Position numbers and translations under genes: made by a program. DNA of 64,000 nucleotides from Psychrobacter sp. ANT_WB68 (GTDB taxonomy: Bacteria > Pseudomonadota > Gammaproteobacteria > Pseudomonadales > Moraxellaceae), in the NCBI RefSeq assembly GCF_008369115.1, contig NZ_VOAZ01000004.1:1-64000 (forward strand). The letters are read 5' to 3'. The stretch's first letter is position 1. Each line of letters opens with the position of its first letter. The notes under the pieces were generated by a model. It was not told where the DNA came from. It saw only the letters and a program-made list of their open reading frames with translations, and searched no databases. Positions 8,789-17,191 of this stretch are shown piece after piece.

Positions 8789-10111
8789 TTATAAAGTCTT
8801 TTGGAATACTTTAGAGTTACGACCGTTATTATATTTCTCACGGCGCGCTTCAGGAAGAGCGCTCGCCTCAACTTCAGCAAAACCTTGCTCGACAAACCAA
8901 TGCGCGGTACGAGTGGTCAGAACAAATAACTTATGCAAACCATGGCTGCGTGCTTGCTGCTCTAAAAATGCCAATAAGTCAGCACCGCGGCTGCCGCTAC
9001 GGTATTCAGGATGTACCGCCACACAAGCCACTTCTGCCGAATCCGCATCTAACGGATATAGCGCAGCACAGCCTAAAATCATGCCATCACGCTCAATGAC
9101 GCTATAGTGATCAATCTCTTGTTCTAAGCGCTCGCGTGAGCGGCTGACCAAGATACCTTGTTCTTCTAGCGGTGATAATAGCTCAATCAGCCCGACCACA
9201 TCGTCGATATTGGCGCGGCGAATCTCTTCATAAGGGTCATGACTAATCAAAGTGCCAGAACCATCGCGGGTAAATAGCTCTTCGAGTAGCGCCCCATCTT
9301 TGGCATATGAGATGATATGGGTGCGATGAACCCCTTGGCGGCAAGCAGTACTGGCGCAGCTTAAGAAGTAATTAATCTCACAATTTAAATCACGATCCCG
9401 TAAGAAGCGATCGACTTCATTTGGAATCATCTCACGCAGCAAGCGGTTATCATGATTGATACCGGCTTCTTCGCCCAAAAATATCAGCTTATCGGCACCA
9501 AGCGCCACAGCGGCACTGAGGGCGACATCTTCAGCCAATAAGTTAAACACTTCACCAGTTGCTGAGTAACCCATAGAACCTAAAATTACGATATGGTCAT
9601 GTAAAAGGTTGTTTTTAATGGCTTCAACATCGATAGAGCGCACTTCACCTGTCATCTGATAATCAACGCCATCACGAATACCATAAGGACGAGCGGTGAC
9701 AAAATTACCCGAGACCGCATCAATGCGCGAACCATACATGGGTGAGTTTGCCAATCCCATCGACAACTGGGCTTCGATTTGCAAACGAATCGCGCCAACC
9801 GCTTGTAAGATAGAAGGCATTGCGGCGCGCGGGGTCACGCGGATGTCTTGATGCAATGGCGAGGTAATCTCTGCGTCTTTAAGGTTTTTTTCGATTTGCG
9901 GTCGTGCTCCGTGCACTAATACCAGCTTGATACCCAAGCTATGCAATAAAGCAAAGTCATGAATCAGCGTACTGAAATTGGGATGATTAACCGCCTCACC
10001 GCCAAACATAATCACGAAAGTCTTACCGCGATGGGTATTAATGTAAGGGGCAGAGTTACGGAACCAATGAACGTATTCAGGATTAATCTGTGGCATGGCG
10101 CTAGTAGTCAT
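8789..10111 (-). CDS. argA: Amino-acid N-acetyltransferase (N-acetylglutamate synthase)
   Basis: First step of arginine synthesis: acetyl-CoA plus glutamate gives N-acetylglutamate. The 440-residue length is typical of classical bacterial ArgA. Residues about 20-290 are an amino-acid-kinase fold (VIMFGGEAVNHP, LVLVHGARPQI, VILGSMGYSATGEVFN), which binds arginine for feedback. Residues about 295-440 are a GNAT acetyltransferase domain with the acetyl-CoA loop region VAVHPEYRSGSRGADLL. The ATG at 10111 has no clear Shine-Dalgarno sequence. A second ATG six codons in is possible. The gene has no arg neighbours. Confidence 0.95.
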   Translation of the reverse strand: MTTSAMPQINPEYVHWFRNSAPYINTHRGKTFVIMFGGEAVNHPNFSTLIHDFALLHSLGIKLVLVHGARPQIEKNLKDAEITSPLHQDIRVTPRAAMPSILQAVGAIRLQIEAQLSMGLANSPMYGSRIDAVSGNFVTARPYGIRDGVDYQMTGEVRSIDVEAIKNNLLHDHIVILGSMGYSATGEVFNLLAEDVALSAAVALGADKLIFLGEEAGINHDNRLLREMIPNEVDRFLRDRDLNCEINYFLSCASTACRQGVHRTHIISYAKDGALLEELFTRDGSGTLISHDPYEEIRRANIDDVVGLIELLSPLEEQGILVSRSRERLEQEIDHYSVIERDGMILGCAALYPLDADSAEVACVAVHPEYRSGSRGADLLAFLEQQARSHGLHKLFVLTTRTAHWFVEQGFAEVEASALPEARREKYNNGRNSKVFQKTL

Positions 10112-10569
10112 AATGGGAGCAATAGTCGTTAGAATAAGAAAAGGAGCGTGACAGAAAAAGCCTGTCGCTAATGAATTACCATAGCAAAAAACGTCGTTAT
10201 GAGCTATCTTTTATTTCAGCCGTGTTAACGAATTTTGGTAGTAAATGGATGATATACACAACCTCAACACGGGATTAGTGTACCACTAAACGCTTTTTGT
10301 TATGCTAAGTGCTATTGCTTTACCGATAGCTTACGCAGATAATTGATAAAAATAACAACGGCAAAAATTTCACAGTAACAACCGTGACGATATATGATGC
10401 TACTTAAGCAATAACATAACCGTTTGAGCAATAGGATAGCTGCTTGCTTAGCAGCAAATACTTTTAAAAACCGTTTGGTTGTATCAGTTGTTCTATATTT
10501 TATTGACGTGTTTTTATGAATATATGATTTTGTTAAAAGATTGTTTTATCGATACATTAACTAGGGATA
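10112..10569. other. Divergent 0.46-kb interval without a gene
   Basis: Lies between argA (minus) and the secreted hypothetical gene (plus). No ORF of credible length is visible. A loose GCTGC/GCAGC hairpin occurs near 10440-10456. It should hold the argA promoter. I saw no convincing ARG box. Confidence 0.35.
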
Positions 10570-11166
10570 ATGAATGTCATGAAGAAAAGTAACCATTTTG
10601 CAAACCCGTTCAGTGCATGGAGCGGACACCGCTTATTTCATGTTGTCGCCGGTACGCTCGTTGGCGTAATGGCAGTGACACAAGCATCAGCGATGTTGCC
10701 AACGCCAGAGCAAGCCGTTGATAATTCATTGGTATTGCAGGCGAATGCCAACCAAGGTAGTGGCTCAAATGCGCAAGCGGTCAATAGCAAAATCACCGCG
10801 TCACTGATTAGTGTTGATGCAAATGGTCAGGAACTGTTGGTGCCAGTTAATGCCAATACGCGTTTGCAGTCAGGTAACGTCTTAGAGTATCAAGGATATT
10901 TTACCAATACCAATGCCGATCGTGTTCGTAAAATGACGGTCACCATGAGTATTCCAGAGCAAGTAGAATTGCTACGTGCGGTATCACCTGATTTTCCATA
11001 CGGCAGTGCCGATGGCAATACTTTTGCCCGTATGCCATTACGTGGCAAGGTTGATAATCAACTGCAAGAAATCCCATTAAAATTCTATAAAGCGGTACGT
11101 TGGGATTTAGAAGGCGTTGGCCTTAATGATACGGTGGTAGTGAAATATCGTGCACGCGTTAAATAA
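10570..11166 (+). CDS. Secreted protein of unknown function
   Basis: 198 residues. An unusually long signal peptide: about 25 polar residues (with a second Met at residue 4), then the hydrophobic VVAGTLVGVMAVT, then cleavage after QASA. The mature part has beta-rich character (ITASLISVD, LEYQGYFTN, KMTVTMSIPEQVELL) and resembles the DUF11/conserved-repeat style of envelope proteins that carry a sentence-like beta sandwich, but I do not recognise the family. AGGGA lies 5 bases before ATG 10570. It is transcribed alone and closed by a terminator. Location is probably periplasm or cell surface. Confidence 0.65.
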   Translation: MNVMKKSNHFANPFSAWSGHRLFHVVAGTLVGVMAVTQASAMLPTPEQAVDNSLVLQANANQGSGSNAQAVNSKITASLISVDANGQELLVPVNANTRLQSGNVLEYQGYFTNTNADRVRKMTVTMSIPEQVELLRAVSPDFPYGSADGNTFARMPLRGKVDNQLQEIPLKFYKAVRWDLEGVGLNDTVVVKYRARVK

Positions 11167-11191
11167 GTTAATTCTTTAAATTTGCTGGATT

Positions 11192-11228
11192 AAAAAAGCA
11201 CCACAGTTAACGCTGCGGTGCTTTTTTA
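11192..11228. terminator. Terminator after the secreted hypothetical gene
   Basis: A stem GCACCACAG/CTGCGGTGC (one G-U pair) around a TTAACG loop, with six A before and six T after. It can also serve the convergent patatin gene. Confidence 0.9.
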
Positions 11229-11317
11229 TCATCGATTTTTTAAAGTATATATAAGAAGATATAGATTTGGCAGGATGGCTTTTTATACTTGCTGTTTACT
11301 TATCAATTAAGGAGCTG

Positions 11318-12352
11318 CTAAAGAGTCGCATATTTACTCTGTGCTTTTTCTTTAAGTGATTGTTCTTTAATAAGTTGTTTAATTGCAGCAATTTGCGGCA
11401 TAGTGGCTTGTGTGCCAGCCGTCATTAGAGCGCGTCGCTGGCTGGTATCTAGCGAGCTAATATGACTGACATTTGGGATAATGATAATATCAGCGCTATC
11501 ACGTTCACGGCGCATCGATGCAGAACGAATGCTACTTGCTTTACCAGTATCAGAAACATTAGTAGCGTTAGAAAAATTTGCTACCATATTGCTCTCAAGA
11601 AAGCCCCAAAAACTGGTTAATGAATTGATAGTCGGCACTTTATTGTTAGTAGAACTATTAACGTTAGCAGCAGTCACATCAACGGCGATAATAATATCGG
11701 CACCCAAATCACGTGCGGTATCGACCGGTACTAAGCTGACCACACCGCCATCGATATATTTTTTACCGACCTGTTCGGGAATGCGCGGGGCAATAAAAAT
11801 ATTGGGCACACTACAGGAGGCTTGCACCGCAAGACCCGCATCGCCACTGCTAAAAACGGCCTTTTTTAGCGTGTGTTTTTCGGCAGCGACTGCGGCAAAG
11901 CTGATCGGAAAGTCCTCTATAGCGCGTCCGCTTACTTTTGTATTAATAAAGCTTTTTAACTTAATACCTTCGATAAAGCCTTGGTTGGATAAGGTGAAAT
12001 CTGTCAATTCGCTATCAGAAGTGTTTAGTGCTAAGCGTTCAAGCTGTTTGGCGTTATAACCACTGGCATATAAGCTGCCAACTAGACTACCGACACTGGT
12101 GCCGACTACTAGCGTCGGCGTGATACCATTTTCTTCTAACGCTTTAATCACCCCGATATGGGCAAAGCCTTTCGCACCGCCGCCGCCTAAGACTAAGGCA
12201 ACTTTTGGTTGATTGTTTATAGGCGTGACTGTCTCAGCAACTGGTGTCAGACTCTGACACGCGCTAATAAATAGTCCTAATATGCTGAGCATGCTGAATC
12301 GTAATAATCGTGATAAATGACGATAGGGGTAATGGTTAGCAGGTGAAAACAT
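11318..12352 (-). CDS. Patatin-like phospholipase lipoprotein (RssA/NTE family)
   Basis: About 344 residues. An N-terminal lipoprotein signal ends in FISAC, so the protein should be acylated. The patatin domain follows: oxyanion loop GGGGAKGFAHIG, nucleophile GTSVGS, and the catalytic Asp in YIDGGVVS, giving the Ser-Asp dyad. The family hydrolyses acyl esters of phospholipids. Related outer-membrane or periplasmic members exist, and the lipobox argues that this one acts in the envelope, not the cytoplasm. I chose ATG 12352, which has TAAGG 7 bases upstream. TTG 12367 would add five residues. Confidence 0.87.
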   Translation of the reverse strand: MFSPANHYPYRHLSRLLRFSMLSILGLFISACQSLTPVAETVTPINNQPKVALVLGGGGAKGFAHIGVIKALEENGITPTLVVGTSVGSLVGSLYASGYNAKQLERLALNTSDSELTDFTLSNQGFIEGIKLKSFINTKVSGRAIEDFPISFAAVAAEKHTLKKAVFSSGDAGLAVQASCSVPNIFIAPRIPEQVGKKYIDGGVVSLVPVDTARDLGADIIIAVDVTAANVNSSTNNKVPTINSLTSFWGFLESNMVANFSNATNVSDTGKASSIRSASMRRERDSADIIIIPNVSHISSLDTSQRRALMTAGTQATMPQIAAIKQLIKEQSLKEKAQSKYATL

Positions 12353-12482
12353 AAAAAACCTTAGCAAAAATCATCATGTAAAATAAAAGGCTGCGTGGTA
12401 AACCCATCATTAATAGCTTATGCAGAAATCAGCTAGACGCCGTATTGCTAAATAGCTTAGCATAAGCAAGTCGCTTGTCCGT

Positions 12483-12488
12483 TATAAT
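12483..12488 (+). promoter_or_regulatory. Candidate -10 box upstream of recG
   Basis: A perfect TATAAT in the divergent patatin/recG interval, 131 bases before recG. No good -35 partner was seen. Confidence 0.25.
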
Positions 12489-12619
12489 CATTATGACTGA
12501 GTGTTTTATAGCAGATTCATGATTATAACTTTTATAAGTCGGCACAGACTTTAAAACATATACTTTAAAATAAGACCGTTAATTAGATAGTATTTACCTT
12601 TATATCATTAGGATGATTG

Positions 12620-14929
12620 ATGCCCATATCGGTTAAGCACACGACAGTGAATCCATCAGACCGTATAAGATCTGATATGCCCGTTTCGGCGCTCGATATG
12701 CCGGTGACGGCGCTGGCGGGTGTGGGATCAAAAGTGGCCGAGCAATTAGCCCAATTGGGTATTGAACGTATTTTTGACTTGTTGCTGCATCTGCCGCGCG
12801 ATTACGAAGATCGTAGCCGACTGCTATCGATAGCCGATGTGGCGCATGGCCAAGCCGCCTTGATTACCGGGCGGGTGGTGCATGTCGATACCAAGCGTAG
12901 TGGTATGACAGTGGTGGTAGATGATGATACTGGCACGATATCGCTGCGTTTTTTTAAGGTGTATCAAGGTCTTGCGCAAACGATGAGTCTTGGCACACAG
13001 CTGCAAATATTTGGTGAAGTTAAAGTCAGTCGTTACGGCAAACAGATACATCATCCTGAATATCAAATTATTAGCAGCAATGAGGCCGTCGTCAATACGG
13101 GATTACAGCCGATTTATCCTAGCGTTAAAGGCTTGCATCAAAATAAGCTGCGCACGCTAATCAAACTTGCGCTGCAAACGGTTCGTGCTCAAGGTTTACC
13201 GATGACCTTGTTCACGCCTGCTGACTTTGACGTTGTCGCTGATTTACCATTAGCACCTTTTGAGCCTGCTAAATCCTTGGTTGTAGAAACAGAGTATGCA
13301 GACGATATATTTTCAACGCTCGCGCGTAGTGTGCCCGATAATAGTGTAAATAATGAAGTTAAGTCAGAGACTGTAAGCACGACTCATAATAATGTCTACA
13401 ATTTAACCATATTTGAAGCCTTAGTATTGCTGCATACGCCGCCTACCTATACCGACGCGGGGCGACAATATCAACTGCTGACGCAATTAAGTGCCCGCAC
13501 CCATCCTGCCTGTCAGCGTTTAATCATTGAAGAATTGACCGCGCATCAGCTCAGTTTATTATATCGCCGTCAGCAATTACATCAGTATAAAGCACCCAAA
13601 TGCGCCACCCAAAGCCCGCTTGCCGATAAATTATTTAGTGCGCTACCATTTGATTTAACCGGCGCACAAAAAAGAGTCATGAAAGATATAACGGCTGATA
13701 TGGCGACCTCTATTCCGATGCTACGATTGGTACAAGGTGATGTTGGCGCAGGCAAAACCCTAGTCGCGGCAGGAGCAGCGGGCTATGCACTCGATAGCGG
13801 TTGGCAAGTAGCGGTCATGGCACCGACAGAAATTTTAGCAGAGCAGCATTTGGTTAATTTTAAACAATGGTTTGAACCGCTAGGCGTCGGTGTCGGCTGG
13901 CTCGCTGGCAAGCAAACGGCAAAGCAGCGTCGCGAAGCGCTAGAGGCGGTAAGCGAGAACAGCGTGCAAGTGGTGGTTGGCACTCATGCACTATTTCAGG
14001 AGCAAGTACAGTTTGCCAAATTAGGACTGGTCATTATCGATGAACAGCACCGCTTTGGCGTTGAGCAGCGCATGGCCTTGACTAATAAGGGCGTGGCAAA
14101 TAGCACGCCGCATCAGCTGATTATGACCGCAACCCCGATTCCGCGTACGTTAGCGATGAGCGTCTATGGTGACATGGATACCTCTATCATTGATGAGTTA
14201 CCACCTGGACGTACGCCAATTACTACAGTGACCATTGACCGTAACCGCCGTGATGAAGTGATTGAACGTATTGCGGTTAATTGTGAGGCAGGCAGGCAAG
14301 CGTATTGGGTATGTTCATTGGTAGAAGAGTCTAGCGTCCTTGATGCACAAGCGGCGGAAGCGACTTATGAAGATTTAAATGAGCGCTTGGATATTCGCAT
14401 TGGCTTGGTGCATGGCAAAATGAAATCTGCGGACAAACAAGCCATCATGCAAGAGTTTAAAGCCGGTAACCTTGACTTGTTGATTGCCACCACGGTCATT
14501 GAAGTTGGCGTTGATGTACCTAATGCTTCACTCATGGTCATCGAAAATGCCGAGCGCTTGGGATTATCGCAATTGCATCAATTGCGCGGGCGAGTAGGGC
14601 GTGGTTCGACCAAAAGCTATTGTGTACTGCTATATCAAAAGCCGTTGTCGGAGACAGGCACTGAGCGCTTAAATGTCCTGCGCGAAAGTACTGATGGTTT
14701 TGTCATTGCGCAAAAAGATTTAGAGCTGCGTGGACCTGGTGAGCTATTAGGTAAACGCCAAACTGGTAACGTCGGTTATTATTTGGCGGACCTTATTCGG
14801 GATGAGCAGTTATTTGCCATTGCGCAGCGCTTAGCGAGGCATCTTATTGCTGACCCAACACGTAAAGCAGACGTAAGCCAATTGATACACCGCTGGATGC
14901 CAGAGGCCAGTCGATATACCAATGCTTAG
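12620..14929 (+). CDS. recG: ATP-dependent DNA helicase RecG
   Basis: Branched-DNA helicase that remodels stalled forks and Holliday junctions. Order: a wedge/OB domain (residues about 60-180, ALITGRVVHVDTKRSGMTV), then helicase domain 1 with Walker A GDVGAGKT and the DExH box IIDEQHRFG, TATPIPRTLA (motif III), then domain 2 with ATTVIEVGVDVPNASLM and QLRGRVGRGS, and the RecG C-terminal RRE-like block (DLELRGPGELLGKRQTG). 769 residues, slightly longer than E. coli RecG because of a polar insertion near residues 210-260. ATG 12620 is preferred over TTG 12617 because TAGGA is well spaced. Other helicase-like candidates (Mfd, PriA) are excluded by the domain set. Confidence 0.96.
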   Translation: MPISVKHTTVNPSDRIRSDMPVSALDMPVTALAGVGSKVAEQLAQLGIERIFDLLLHLPRDYEDRSRLLSIADVAHGQAALITGRVVHVDTKRSGMTVVVDDDTGTISLRFFKVYQGLAQTMSLGTQLQIFGEVKVSRYGKQIHHPEYQIISSNEAVVNTGLQPIYPSVKGLHQNKLRTLIKLALQTVRAQGLPMTLFTPADFDVVADLPLAPFEPAKSLVVETEYADDIFSTLARSVPDNSVNNEVKSETVSTTHNNVYNLTIFEALVLLHTPPTYTDAGRQYQLLTQLSARTHPACQRLIIEELTAHQLSLLYRRQQLHQYKAPKCATQSPLADKLFSALPFDLTGAQKRVMKDITADMATSIPMLRLVQGDVGAGKTLVAAGAAGYALDSGWQVAVMAPTEILAEQHLVNFKQWFEPLGVGVGWLAGKQTAKQRREALEAVSENSVQVVVGTHALFQEQVQFAKLGLVIIDEQHRFGVEQRMALTNKGVANSTPHQLIMTATPIPRTLAMSVYGDMDTSIIDELPPGRTPITTVTIDRNRRDEVIERIAVNCEAGRQAYWVCSLVEESSVLDAQAAEATYEDLNERLDIRIGLVHGKMKSADKQAIMQEFKAGNLDLLIATTVIEVGVDVPNASLMVIENAERLGLSQLHQLRGRVGRGSTKSYCVLLYQKPLSETGTERLNVLRESTDGFVIAQKDLELRGPGELLGKRQTGNVGYYLADLIRDEQLFAIAQRLARHLIADPTRKADVSQLIHRWMPEASRYTNA

Positions 14930-14946
14930 CAGAGGTTTTAGTAAAT

Positions 14947-14980
14947 AAAAAAGAGGATAGCTAGTGCTATCCTCTTTCGT
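14947..14980. terminator. Hairpin terminator between recG and the Lys-rich small gene
   Basis: A 9-bp perfect stem AGAGGATAG/CTATCCTCT with a 6-base loop. Read on the minus strand it is followed by TTTTTTATTT, so it is strongest as the terminator of the minus-strand small gene ending at 15023. On the plus strand the tail is only CTTTCG. Confidence 0.8.
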
Positions 14981-15022
14981 GTCTAAAAGATAATATTCTT
15001 AAAGAAACGTTCAAAAGAAAAA

Positions 15023-15187
15023 TTATTTATCTTTCTTTTCATTCTTATCTTTTTTCTCAGGCTTTTCTTTTTTTGCCCTTTTTACATCTTTTTTAAGATC
15101 TTTAAGCTTTTTCTTTTGCTTCTCAATCTTCGCTTTAGTATCTTTGATATCTTTTTTGAGATCTTTTACTTTCTCTTTATTAGCCAT
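15023..15187 (-). CDS. 54-residue lysine-rich coiled-coil protein, unknown function
   Basis: A small gene with strong support: AAGGAG lies 5-6 bases before ATG 15187, it ends in TAA at 15023, and a minus-strand terminator follows 45 bases on. I count 25 Lys in 54 residues. A perfect heptad pattern runs through the middle: positions Val7, Ile14, Ile21, Leu28, Val35 as one core line and Leu10, Thr17, Gln24, Leu31, Ala38 as the other. This predicts an amphipathic coiled coil of about 35 residues, then a charged tail of Lys, Glu and Asp after Pro43. No signal peptide. It could be a nucleic-acid- or ribosome-associated factor, but that is a guess from charge alone. Confidence 0.7.
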   Translation of the reverse strand: MANKEKVKDLKKDIKDTKAKIEKQKKKLKDLKKDVKRAKKEKPEKKDKNEKKDK

Positions 15188-15832
15188 AATTGACTCCTTG
15201 GTTTGTGATTCGAACTACTGTTTACCAGTTGTCTTAGCATCATTACAAAGTCAAAGCAGCCTAAGACTAAACTGTTCTACTAATTGATTATATCACCATG
15301 ACAGTATAATGGTTTTAATGAGTACATTACTGATACTAGCAGATTGCAAAAATAACTCAATATTAAACTGTAGCTAGCGTGTAAGTTTTTCTAAATATAC
15401 TTTATAGTTGATTTTATTGCTTTAAATTTATCATTACTATTTATCGATAACTTTCATCGATACTTTTTATTGATGCTATTGTAATAGGCATAATCAAAGT
15501 TGGCTCGAAGCGGAAATAAAGTAAAGTACGTGTAGCGCTAAGCAAGTTGGTCGTCTCAAACTTACCGAAGATGGCATAGAAGATTAATAACCATAGTAGT
15601 CAGTAGTAATTTTTCAATTAGATTCAGTAGCTTGCTTTATAGTCTTGGCATAAAAATATAGACTCGAAAGATATCTGTACTTATTGACGCGCTGATGAGA
15701 TAAGCTACAATGTCCAAAATCTATCACTATTTTCAGCCTAGTTTTTAACCTTATCATTAGCTATTTTTATAATAGTAAAATGGTGAGTAGTAGCTAGATA
15801 TTCATTATTGCTCTTATTTATAGAGACCGTTT
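15188..15832. other. 0.65-kb interval before the RND operon
   Basis: No credible ORF. The left part must hold the promoter of the small minus-strand gene and the right part that of the efflux operon. TTTTTATAATAGTAAAATGG near 15763-15782 contains TATAAT, a possible -10 for the adaptor gene, but no -35 is obvious. I saw no dyad operator and no TetR-type regulator gene beside the pump. Confidence 0.4.
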
Positions 15833-17191
15833 ATGAGTGATCTTCAAGACCCTAATGACAAGCCAGTAGTCGATGCTGATGCGATTAGCAAAGCAGAGCT
15901 GCCGCCATACCGCCAAGCTGATACGCGAGCGCCTAAACCATCATCAAAATTCCCGTTATGGTTATTGCCAGTATTGGCTATCGTACTTGTCATTGGGGTG
16001 TTGGTTGGTAAATACTGGGGCGGCGATAAAGCAGCGAGTGATGAGTTACCAGCGGCTAGCAGTGCGCAAAGCGCAACTGCCGACCCAAAAGATAGCAGCA
16101 ACCAGCAAGCGGTATTATCAGTCGAAACAGTATCGCCAAGCCAAGACAGTATTGGTAACACGCTGAGTGCGGATGGCACCATCAACGCTAAAGATGTCGC
16201 TAATGTCAGCGCCAAAGTAAACGGCGTTGCTATCGAACGTATATTGGTCCAAGAGGGCGATCGCGTCAAAGCGGGGCAAGTACTGGCGATATTTGATACC
16301 GATGCCATGGAGCAACAAGTCTTGCAAGCTGAGGCAGATGTTGCCGAAGCAGAAGCAACCCTTGCCAATGCGACTGCCGATGCAGCTCGTGTCCTGCCGC
16401 TGATTGAGATAGATGCCATTAGTAGACAAGAAGCGGATCGCTATCGCACCTCTAAACTGCAAGCACAGGCGGCACTACAAGCGTCCAAAGCGCGCCTCAG
16501 TACCCAGCGTTTAAGTGTCAATAATGCCAATGTAGTCGCACCGGTCAGTGGTGTTATCAGTGAAAAAATGGCTGAAGTTGGCATGGTTGCTGGTGGTGAG
16601 CCATTATTTACCATTATTAAAGGTGGTGTTTTAGAGTGGCGCGCGGATATCGATCCTAAACTCCTTGGTGAAGTCAATGTCGGCACGCAAGTGCGTGTCA
16701 GCTTACCGGGTGGCGATTCTGTGATGGGGCAAGTAAGCCGTATTGCACCAACGGCCGATAATAACCGTCAAATCACTATTTATGCTAGCCTCGCTGCTAA
16801 CTCAAAAGTGCGTGCTGGCATGTACCAAACGGGTGAATTTCTATTGGGTAGTACTAGTGCTCAGACCGTACCGAATAGTGCCATTGTCAGCAATGATGGC
16901 TATGATTATGTGATGCTAGTGACCAATGTCAGTAGCCAAGACGGTAAAAACATAGGACGTATCAAACAACAACGCGTGACCCTTGGCGAACGTTTTGGCG
17001 ATAGTGTTGCGCTGACAGAACCACTGCCTGCAGAAAGTCGACTTGTGAAGCAAGGTGGTAGCTTCCTAAACGATGGGGACTTGGTACGGGTTGTTAATAG
17101 CATTAATACAGCTAATGATAAATCGGGTAGCCAAGCTGGTAAAACGGCAAACACCGCAACCAATGGCATAGCCACGCAGGCGCGTTCATGA
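15833..17191 (+). CDS. RND efflux periplasmic adaptor (membrane fusion protein)
   Basis: 452 residues. A cytoplasmic N-terminus of about 40 residues precedes one TM helix (about 41-59, WLLPVLAIVLVIGVLVG), so it is anchored rather than a lipoprotein. Next come the beta-barrel/lipoyl parts split around a helical hairpin: VNGVAIERILVQEGDRVKAGQ (first lipoyl half), then Ala/Gln/Glu-rich helices, then ANVVAPVSGVISEK (second lipoyl half), followed by the barrel and membrane-proximal regions. It links the permease encoded next to an outer-membrane channel. Its stop codon overlaps the permease start by 4 bases (ATGA), which implies coupled translation. No outer-membrane factor gene is adjacent. Confidence 0.93.
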   Translation: MSDLQDPNDKPVVDADAISKAELPPYRQADTRAPKPSSKFPLWLLPVLAIVLVIGVLVGKYWGGDKAASDELPAASSAQSATADPKDSSNQQAVLSVETVSPSQDSIGNTLSADGTINAKDVANVSAKVNGVAIERILVQEGDRVKAGQVLAIFDTDAMEQQVLQAEADVAEAEATLANATADAARVLPLIEIDAISRQEADRYRTSKLQAQAALQASKARLSTQRLSVNNANVVAPVSGVISEKMAEVGMVAGGEPLFTIIKGGVLEWRADIDPKLLGEVNVGTQVRVSLPGGDSVMGQVSRIAPTADNNRQITIYASLAANSKVRAGMYQTGEFLLGSTSAQTVPNSAIVSNDGYDYVMLVTNVSSQDGKNIGRIKQQRVTLGERFGDSVALTEPLPAESRLVKQGGSFLNDGDLVRVVNSINTANDKSGSQAGKTANTATNGIATQARS

